From positions 29,485-93,484 of the forward strand of contig JBFMAL010000004.1 in assembly GCA_040755615.1 (NCBI GenBank): a DNA stretch of 64,000 bases, read 5' to 3'. Positions 58,435 to 64,000 of this stretch are shown here, piece by piece; the stretch's first letter is position 1; every line of letters starts with the position of its first letter. Origin of the DNA: DYEP01 sp040755615 (GTDB lineage: Bacteria; Bacillota; Sulfobacillia; DUSP01; DYEP01). Under the pieces are notes generated by a model that was not told where the DNA came from, did not search any database, and saw only the letters and a program-made list of their open reading frames with translations. Made by a program: the position numbers and the translations under genes.

Positions 58435-59385
58435 TTAGAAGTGCGCCGCAGTACGTCTGGCCGCTCTCATCTTGGCCGATCTTGCCCGGGGATTCTCCCG
58501 GACCTCCTCTTCCCGGGGCGTGACCGGTCTTTTCGTCAGAACTTCAAGAATGCGCCTGGTCCCGCACATGCATGCAGCAAGGCCCCTTTGACACGTGCAC
58601 TGGCCTGAAAGCCGCTTGAAGATCTGCTTGGTTATGCGGTCTTCCAGTGAGTGGTAGGAAATCACTACCACTTTGCCGTCCCCCACGCTCAGCATGTTGC
58701 ACGCTCCTTCCAATCCCTGCTTAAGCTCATCCATCTCGCCGTTGACCGCGATCCGGAGCGCCTGAAAGGTGCGTTTGGCCGGGTGCGGTCCCTCGCTCCG
58801 GGCCGAGCGGGGTATTGCCGCCCGCACGATGTCTACCAATTCCCCAGTAGTCCTGACGGGACCGTTCCGCCTCGCGGCGACGATAAAACCTGCGATCCGT
58901 CGGGCCCAGCGTTCCTCTCCGTATTCCCACAGGATCCGGGCGAGCGTCTCGGCGTCTGCCTGGTTGACCAGATCGGCCGCGGTCATATTGGCTCCCGGAT
59001 CCATTCTCATATCAAGGGGTGCGTCCTTGTTGTAGCTGAAGCCGCGTGACTCCTTGTCCACATGACGCGATGAGATACCCAGGTCAAACAAGATACCGTC
59101 TGCCGAGCTGCAGCCGAGGTCAGAAAGGATATCCACTATCCTTGAAAACAGGCCCTGGACCAACCGGATCCTGTCTTTGTAAGGGCGAAGCCGCTCAGCT
59201 GCCGCTTCTATGGCCTCGGGGTCCCTGTCTATCCCCACCAGTCTTGCCCGGCCGCCCGTGGCGCGAAGGATCGCTTCGGAATGGCCGCCATCGCCCAAAG
59301 TACAATCGACATAGAGACCTCCCTCCTTTGGAGAGAGGAAATGCAGGACTTCCTCGACCATGACGGGCTGGTGGTAGACTGTCAT
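58435..59385 (-). CDS. rsmH: 16S rRNA m4C1402 methyltransferase
   Basis: 316-aa RsmH (MraW). SAM motif DCTLGDGGHSEAIL; YHQPVMVEEVLHFLSP at the N-terminus; ILFDLGISSRHVDKESRGFS; MRMDPGANMTAADLVN; and FQALRIAVNGEMDELKQGLE. The late segment CQRGLAACMCG is Cys-rich, as in many Bacillota. 11 bases after mraZ. Confidence 0.96.
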   Translation of the reverse strand: MTVYHQPVMVEEVLHFLSPKEGGLYVDCTLGDGGHSEAILRATGGRARLVGIDRDPEAIEAAAERLRPYKDRIRLVQGLFSRIVDILSDLGCSSADGILFDLGISSRHVDKESRGFSYNKDAPLDMRMDPGANMTAADLVNQADAETLARILWEYGEERWARRIAGFIVAARRNGPVRTTGELVDIVRAAIPRSARSEGPHPAKRTFQALRIAVNGEMDELKQGLEGACNMLSVGDGKVVVISYHSLEDRITKQIFKRLSGQCTCQRGLAACMCGTRRILEVLTKRPVTPREEEVRENPRARSAKMRAARRTAAHF

Positions 59386-59396
59386 GAGGAGTCCTC

Positions 59397-59828
59397 CTAT
59401 AAATCGAAATCAGCCAGCTTCTCCGCTATATCCTCATAGGAGACATCTGTCCGGCGCTTATAATCTTCCCAGTTTTGAGCGCTCCATATCTCTACCCGGG
59501 TTGAGACCCCTATCACAACCACGTCCTTTTCGATGGACGAGTACTCCCGCAGGTTCTGCGGGATAAGCACCCGTCCCTGCCGGTCAAACTCGCCTTCGGT
59601 GGCTCCCGAAAATAGAAAGCGCGTGAAAGCTCTTGCATCGGACTTGGTGAGCGAGAGCTGGGTCAGGCGTCTTTGAAGCCTCTCCCATTCCGGCATGGGA
59701 AATACAAAAAGACAATTCTCGAGCCCCCTGGCGATAATGAACCTGTCCCCCAGGTGTTCTCTCAGCTTGGAGGGCATTGTTAGCCTGCCTTTTTCGTCGA
59801 TGGCATGCTGGTACTCGCCAATGAGCAA
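59397..59828 (-). CDS. mraZ: MraZ transcriptional regulator
   Basis: 143-aa double SpoVT/AbrB-like DNA-binding protein, first gene of the dcw cluster. Repeat 1: GEYQHAIDEKGRLTMPSKLR; repeat 2: ATEGEFDRQGRVLIPQNLRE. MraZ represses its own operon by binding TGGG-type repeats; three such repeats at 10-bp spacing lie just upstream. Confidence 0.96.
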   Translation of the reverse strand: MLIGEYQHAIDEKGRLTMPSKLREHLGDRFIIARGLENCLFVFPMPEWERLQRRLTQLSLTKSDARAFTRFLFSGATEGEFDRQGRVLIPQNLREYSSIEKDVVVIGVSTRVEIWSAQNWEDYKRRTDVSYEDIAEKLADFDL

Positions 59829-59842
59829 AGGCCGCGTCTCCT

Positions 59843-59867
59843 CCCACTTCTACCCACTTTCCCCCAC
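59843..59867 (-). promoter_or_regulatory. MraZ operator (three GTGGG repeats)
   Basis: On minus GTGGG occurs three times at exact 10-base intervals (59867-59863, 59857-59853, 59847-59843), ending next to the GGAGGAG ribosome site of mraZ. This is the established MraZ box layout, so autorepression is predicted. Confidence 0.85.
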
Positions 59868-59978
59868 TTGGTGTAGTACTTCTACCACCATGCGGAAATT
59901 CCTTCTTTATCTTGAAGCCGGAGGAAAAAATTTCGGGCCCGGATCCCCGGGCCCGATCGGCACTTTCGTTAAACGTGA

Positions 59979-60167
59979 TCACACTGAAGCGGGCACTGTC
60001 TGTACTCTTGAATAAAAACTTAACAGGGAAATCCTTTTTCCGCATTTGGGACACTGGAGTTCATCGCCTCCAGACCCCCCGGTTAAGGATTTCCCTGCCG
60101 CAAACTGGGTCCCCTGCGCCCCGCAACGTGGGCACACGAATTGCACCACCTGATGGCTCCCACTCAA
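59979..60167 (-). CDS. 62-aa zinc-ribbon protein
   Basis: Small protein with two CxxC knuckles, FVCPRCGAQGTQFAAG and ELQCPKCGKRISLL, about 25 residues apart. A TTG start at 60167 has GGAGG 9 bases upstream. It lies between pheA and mraZ on the same strand. No named family recognised; zinc binding is predicted, role unknown. Confidence 0.65.
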   Translation of the reverse strand: MSGSHQVVQFVCPRCGAQGTQFAAGKSLTGGSGGDELQCPKCGKRISLLSFYSRVQTVPASV

Positions 60168-60229
60168 TTTGTGATGCCTCCCTGAGGTTCGTTTGTCAGA
60201 ATACTTCGAGCCCTACCCTTTTGACTCCT

Positions 60230-61048
60230 TCAAGTGGCCATGGGAAAACTCCCGAGAACGCGAAGCGAAACCGTCTTTGTGCTAAGTTCGGAAATGGCCT
60301 CCACCAACGAAGAGTCCGAGATGTGGGCAGCGACGTCCAGATAAAACAAGTATTCCCACGGCCTGTCCCCAATGGGCCTTGACTCTAATTTGAGCAAGTT
60401 GATCTGTCTGTATGCAAAAGCGCCCAGCACCCAGAAAAGTGCAGCAGGCCTGTGCGCCGTGGCGAGCACCAGCACCGTCTTGTTCTTGTCTCCACGAGCA
60501 ACTTCGCGCGTCCCTATTGCGTAAAATCGCGTGTAGTTGTTTGCTCTTGACTGAACCCCTCTTGCCAGCACTGAAAGACCGTACAGTTCGGCCGCCCTCT
60601 CAGAAGCCAGTGCTGCGGCATGTTCTATCCGTTCCTCAGCGATCATGCGGGCGCTGCCTGCGGTATCGTATACCGCCACCGCCTCAACACCCAGCTCCTT
60701 TAGAAACTCACCGCACTGAGCAAGCGCTTGCGGGTGGGAATATACCCGTCTTATGCTATCCAGGGTGGCGCCCTTCGGTGCAAGCAGGCAGTGGTTTACC
60801 GGTAGAACAACCTCTCCGAAGATCCTGAAGGGGTGTCGAAGCAGCAGATCGTAGCTTTCGTTGATACTCCCTGCGAGGGAGTTTTCGATGGGTATCAGTC
60901 CGTCAGTAGCCCTGTGCTGGGCCAGCGCCTCAAACACGTCAGACAGCGTCCGGCAGGGATAGGTCTTCACGTCCCCGAACATCTTGATCACTGCTTCTTC
61001 ACTGTATGCTCCGGGCTCCCCCTGAAAGGCTACTATGGCTTCTTCCAT
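60230..61048 (-). CDS. pheA: Prephenate dehydratase
   Basis: 272-aa monofunctional enzyme converting prephenate to phenylpyruvate. Catalytic domain: VAFQGEPGAYSEEAVIKMFG, GLIPIENSLAGSINESYDLL, and RANNYTRFYAIG with the catalytic TRF. C-terminal ACT domain with NLLKLESRPIGDRPWEYLFY, the phenylalanine-sensing ESRP motif. Feedback inhibition by Phe is predicted. It stands alone among aromatic genes here. Confidence 0.95.
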   Translation of the reverse strand: MEEAIVAFQGEPGAYSEEAVIKMFGDVKTYPCRTLSDVFEALAQHRATDGLIPIENSLAGSINESYDLLLRHPFRIFGEVVLPVNHCLLAPKGATLDSIRRVYSHPQALAQCGEFLKELGVEAVAVYDTAGSARMIAEERIEHAAALASERAAELYGLSVLARGVQSRANNYTRFYAIGTREVARGDKNKTVLVLATAHRPAALFWVLGAFAYRQINLLKLESRPIGDRPWEYLFYLDVAAHISDSSLVEAISELSTKTVSLRVLGSFPMAT

Positions 61049-61200
61049 ACTGCCCTACCTCTCCCAGTAGTCAGGTGTTAGCAACAAGTGTATCACAACA
61101 ACTCGGACAAGGAAAGCCCCGTGCCTGGATTTCATCCCCGGTTCTTTGGGGGTCCGGCCACTCTCGGTCCATCAACGCACGCCGGCAAATGCTGAAAGAA

Positions 61201-61225
61201 AATAGCAGGAACTTCTCCTGCTATT
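61201..61225 (-). terminator. Intrinsic terminator overlapping the small zinc-ribbon stop
   Basis: AATAGCAGGA (61201-61210) and TCCTGCTATT (61216-61225) form a perfect 10-bp stem. On minus it is followed by TTTCTTTCAG. It overlaps the stop codon of the 47-aa protein. Confidence 0.8.
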
Positions 61226-61364
61226 TCCCATTTTTCGGTTCAACCCTCGGAGGCTTGGATGGCTGGGAACTGATGTCCTTTCCGCAGTAAGGGCATATCC
61301 AAACCCCTCGTTCCGTGGCGGAATAGGAGTCATTCCGACAGTAAGGACACTCCTTCCTGAACAC
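61221..61364 (-). CDS. 47-aa zinc-ribbon protein
   Basis: Small protein too short for routine calling: FRKECPYCRNDSYSATERG, VWICPYCGKDISSQPSKPPR, ending VEPKNGK. Two CPYC knuckles 20 residues apart form a classic zinc ribbon. GTG 61364 has GAGG 6 bases upstream, a TTG four codons earlier is possible, and an in-frame TAG sits just above. An intrinsic terminator overlaps its stop, which marks it as a real last cistron. Function unknown. Confidence 0.7.
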   Translation of the reverse strand: MFRKECPYCRNDSYSATERGVWICPYCGKDISSQPSKPPRVEPKNGK

Positions 61365-61436
61365 AGAAGTCCTCAACGCCTTCCGAATCTACTTTGAACC
61401 GCTTCGCTATGCCTCTCCTCGGCGAGGACACCGCTT

Positions 61437-61787
61437 TTAGTCCTCAACGACCTCGGAGAAGTAAATTACAGTCACTAACTCGTCCGGGGATATTTCCCTC
61501 ATATAGATCTCTCTCAGGAAATCGATGGCATCGTCGATCGTTTTCATGTCCGGGTTCTCGCCCTGGAGGTCTTCAGGGCTGAGCTCGGAGACAGTTTTCA
61601 CCGTCACCTTGTCCAGCACGGCGGTGCACAGTTTCTTCCTGGGACGGAACCTGTCTCCGTGAGTCACCCATACAATATCTCCCACCGCATACTTGGAGGT
61701 CTTGTCTCCCAGCCTTATTGTACAGTGTTTCTCTCCAGCCAGTATGTTGACGTGATAGACGGATGAGTAGAAGTTCAGTGCCCTCAA
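61437..61787 (-). CDS. ASCH-like RNA-binding-type protein
   Basis: 116 aa: RALNFYSSVYHVNILAGEKH, CTIRLGDKTSKYAVGDIVWV and THGDRFRPRKKLCTAVLDKV. The GxKxxTIRLGDK and GDIVWV pattern matches small ASCH/PUA-like proteins that may bind RNA. The C-terminal half (TIDDAIDFLREIYMREISPD) looks like a separate helical part. It lies downstream of the decarboxylase beta subunit, with a TTCCGA/TCGGAA hairpin between. Role unknown. Confidence 0.6.
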   Translation of the reverse strand: MRALNFYSSVYHVNILAGEKHCTIRLGDKTSKYAVGDIVWVTHGDRFRPRKKLCTAVLDKVTVKTVSELSPEDLQGENPDMKTIDDAIDFLREIYMREISPDELVTVIYFSEVVED

Positions 61788-61883
61788 ACGCCTCTCACCT
61801 CCCCCACCGATGGCTTGTAATCAACTTCAACAACACCGCTACAATTCCTTCCTTAAAATCTCACTTCCGACTTTTTTCGGAAT

Positions 61884-62999
61884 CTACTGAAGAATTGCAA
61901 GAAGTATGCCGGCGGCTACCGCGCTGCCTATAACCCCAGAGACGTTCGGTCCCATAGCATGCATTAAGAGAAAGTTCCCGGGGTTTTCTTTCTGGCCCAC
62001 TATCTGCGAAACACGGGCCGCCATGGGTACGGCCGAGACTCCGGCAGAGCCGATCAACGGGTTCACTTTGCCCCCACTCAGAAGATACATGAGTTTCCCC
62101 AGCAACACGCCTGCGGCAGTCCCGACGGAAAATGCGGCAAGTCCGAGCAGGATGATATATGTCGTTGAGAGAGTGAGAAACACCTCTCCCCGGGTGGTGG
62201 CGCCCACCGTGAGGCCGAGGAATATGGTGACGATGTTGATGAGCTCATTCTGGGCGGTCTTTGACAACCTGTCCACCACACCGGCCTCCCTGAGCAGGTT
62301 CCCAAACATCAGCATACCTATGAGAGCAAGCGCAGAGGGCAGCAGGAGCCCTGTAGCGATCATCACAACGATGGGGAACAGTATCCGTTCCCTGCGCGAT
62401 ACGGGTCTCAGCTGCTCCATTACCACGGAGCGCTCCTTCTTCGTAGTGAGCGCTTTCATGATGGGCGGCTGAATGATGGGTACCAGTGCCATATATGAAT
62501 AAGCTGCCACCGCTATCGGGCCTAATAGCTCGGGCGCCAGTTTTGACGTCAGGAAAATGGCTGTGGGTCCATCGGCTCCACCAATGATCCCTATGCTCGC
62601 AGCCTGTTGCGGTGTGAAACCTAGCGCCAATGCTCCCAAGAGTGTGGTGAAGATCCCGAACTGAGCTGCCGCCCCTAGCAAAAAGGTCTTGGGATTGGCG
62701 ATAAGCGGTCCGAAGTCAGTCATGGCACCCACCCCTAAGAATATCAAGGGCGGGTAAATGCCGAGCTTCACCCCAAGGTACAGAAAACTCAGCAACCCCC
62801 CAGGATCCATCAGACCGGCCTTCGGAATATTGGCTAGCAGCACACCAAACCCGATCGGTAGAAGGAGCAGCGGCTCATATCTCTTCTCAATAGCCAGGTA
62901 GATAAGGACTCCACCCACAACCAGCATAACGGCTCCTCTCCAGTCGAGGCTCAAAAAACCGCTGCTGGTAATGAAATCATACAGGTCAGCCCAGAGCAT
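61884..62999 (-). CDS. oadB: Na+-translocating decarboxylase, beta subunit
   Basis: 371-aa membrane subunit of the oxaloacetate/methylmalonyl-CoA/glutaconyl-CoA decarboxylase family. It couples decarboxylation of carboxybiotin to Na+ export. Nine or more TMs. IGIIGGADGPTAIFLTSKLA contains the essential Asp; VGATTRGEVFLTLST and GGKVNPLIGSAGVSAVPMAA are signature blocks. The substrate cannot be told without the carboxyltransferase alpha subunit, which is not in the window. Confidence 0.94.
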   Translation of the reverse strand: MLWADLYDFITSSGFLSLDWRGAVMLVVGGVLIYLAIEKRYEPLLLLPIGFGVLLANIPKAGLMDPGGLLSFLYLGVKLGIYPPLIFLGVGAMTDFGPLIANPKTFLLGAAAQFGIFTTLLGALALGFTPQQAASIGIIGGADGPTAIFLTSKLAPELLGPIAVAAYSYMALVPIIQPPIMKALTTKKERSVVMEQLRPVSRRERILFPIVVMIATGLLLPSALALIGMLMFGNLLREAGVVDRLSKTAQNELINIVTIFLGLTVGATTRGEVFLTLSTTYIILLGLAAFSVGTAAGVLLGKLMYLLSGGKVNPLIGSAGVSAVPMAARVSQIVGQKENPGNFLLMHAMGPNVSGVIGSAVAAGILLAILQ

Positions 63000-63014
63000 T
63001 ATCCAGCCCCCTCC

Positions 63015-63397
<383 letters not shown>

Positions 63398-63401
<4 letters not shown>

Positions 63402-63760
63402 CGATTGCTCCCCCTTCGAACGAACATCCTCGCCCTCTCGATCATCTGGACTTGCCTCCCCGCAGCGCCCCAGGAGGTTGAGATTCCACCCACTTTCTTG
63501 ATGGACACAACCCTCGGGACGGCAGACAATTCCAGGTGATAGGCGAGTGCTGCAGCAATGGCTGCTACCACCCTTGCGTCTTTGGCTTTCCCGCTTTCTT
63601 CGTTCCCCGGCGCAACCGGGGTGCAGGCATTACGTGGTTGCCTGGGACCGTCAAATGCGCTCAACGCTCCTATAAGCAGGGCCAGCGCTATCAGGGAGGC
63701 AAATACCACGCTCATACCCAACAAGGTTAACCTAATACCGAGCATAATACCGTTTTCCAA
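63398..63760 (-). CDS. oadG: OadG-family gamma subunit of the sodium-pump decarboxylase
   Basis: 120 aa with one N-terminal TM (LTLLGMSVVFASLIALALLI) and a charged soluble part ending RARMFVRRGSNR. OadG proteins anchor the complex. A TTG start follows GAGGAGG at 8 bases. It overlaps the biotin carrier by 4 bp; the order gamma-biotin-beta is usual. No gene is evident in the 240 bases upstream to the window edge. Confidence 0.85.
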
Positions 63761-64000
63761 GTGACTATCCTCCTCGTATACTTTGAATTGGACAAACCGT
63801 TAAGTTAGTGATTGATCTTGAGGCGTACCTCTGAGACAATCAACATGGCGTTGGTCGGGGTCACTCTTGCTACCCCCTGTTGCCCGGGAAACCGGTGACT
63901 TCTCTGTTTAGAGTGAGACCCTGTACTCGGTGTTGATTTCTGACCATGAGCTGCGCCGGCTGTTGCCCGGCCCCGGGTGACAGCAGCCCCGGGGTGCACC

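Noticed and set aside
63805..63999. 64-codon minus-strand frame at the window end
   Set aside because: Gly/Ser/Arg-rich with no motif and no ribosome site; probably noncoding.

Overview
The window is a moderately GC-rich stretch of chromosome from an endospore-forming, probably anaerobic member of the Bacillota (Clostridia- or Limnochordia-like). Evidence: spoIIGA-sigE, sigG, spoIIR, spoVD, spoVE and ylmC are present. A c-di-AMP (ydaO/yuaA) riboswitch and two PyrR attenuators of Gram-positive type are also present. Peptidoglycan is predicted to be meso-DAP type: dapL and dapF are present and MurE carries DNPR. A biotin-dependent Na+-pumping decarboxylase module closes the window. An actinobacterial-type integration host factor (mIHF) next to gmk is a useful lineage marker. 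Nearly everything lies on the minus strand; only a small lipoprotein gene (4600-4974) and rqcH (24247-25950) are on plus. TTG and GTG starts with good Shine-Dalgarno sites are common.

Layout, left to right (minus-strand genes are transcribed right to left). 1-4.4 kb: yicC-mihF-remA-gmk-rpoZ, a terminator, a ~1.2-kb gene-poor gap where coaBC is usually found, and the start of priA running off the left edge. 4.6-10.5 kb: an FMN-binding lipoprotein, then a Ca2+-type P-ATPase-dapF-dapL operon and a 35-aa rubredoxin-like protein. 10.5-17.6 kb: a tightly overlapping histidine operon hisZ-G-D-C-B-H-A-F-IE with a palindrome on its -10 box, followed upstream by a TrpR-family gene (likely HisR). 18.1-24.1 kb: an oligopeptide ABC transporter operon behind a c-di-AMP riboswitch and terminator; its substrate-binding protein is circularly permuted. 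24.2-26 kb: rqcH. 26-29.7 kb: pyrR-K-D-F-E with PyrR attenuators before pyrR and before pyrK. 29.9-42 kb: spoIIGA-sigE, then sigG-spoIIR-ylmC-pgeF-hlyD-like-yggS-yggT-divIVA-yggU(broken)-ileS-DUF5665-lspA-rluD.

42-60 kb is the division and cell wall (dcw) cluster: mraZ-rsmH-ftsL-spoVD-murE-murF-mraY-spoVE-murG-murC-murB-murA-ftsQ-DUF881-sbp-ftsZ, then a siroheme-type ferredoxin-domain protein just before spoIIGA. murD and ftsA are absent from their usual places, and sepF and ylmH are absent from the yggS-yggT-divIVA group. 60-64 kb: a small zinc ribbon, pheA, another zinc ribbon, an ASCH-like protein, and decarboxylase beta, biotin-carrier and gamma subunits. The last ~240 bases hold no gene I can support.

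The most unusual object is the circularly permuted peptide-binding protein at 22085-23683. Next come the apparent c-di-AMP-controlled opp transcript that may read into the histidine regulator, the hisZ operator, and the unexplained 876-2082 gap. I saw no CRISPR array, phage, intact insertion sequence, rRNA or tRNA. All family assignments come from motif recognition by eye.
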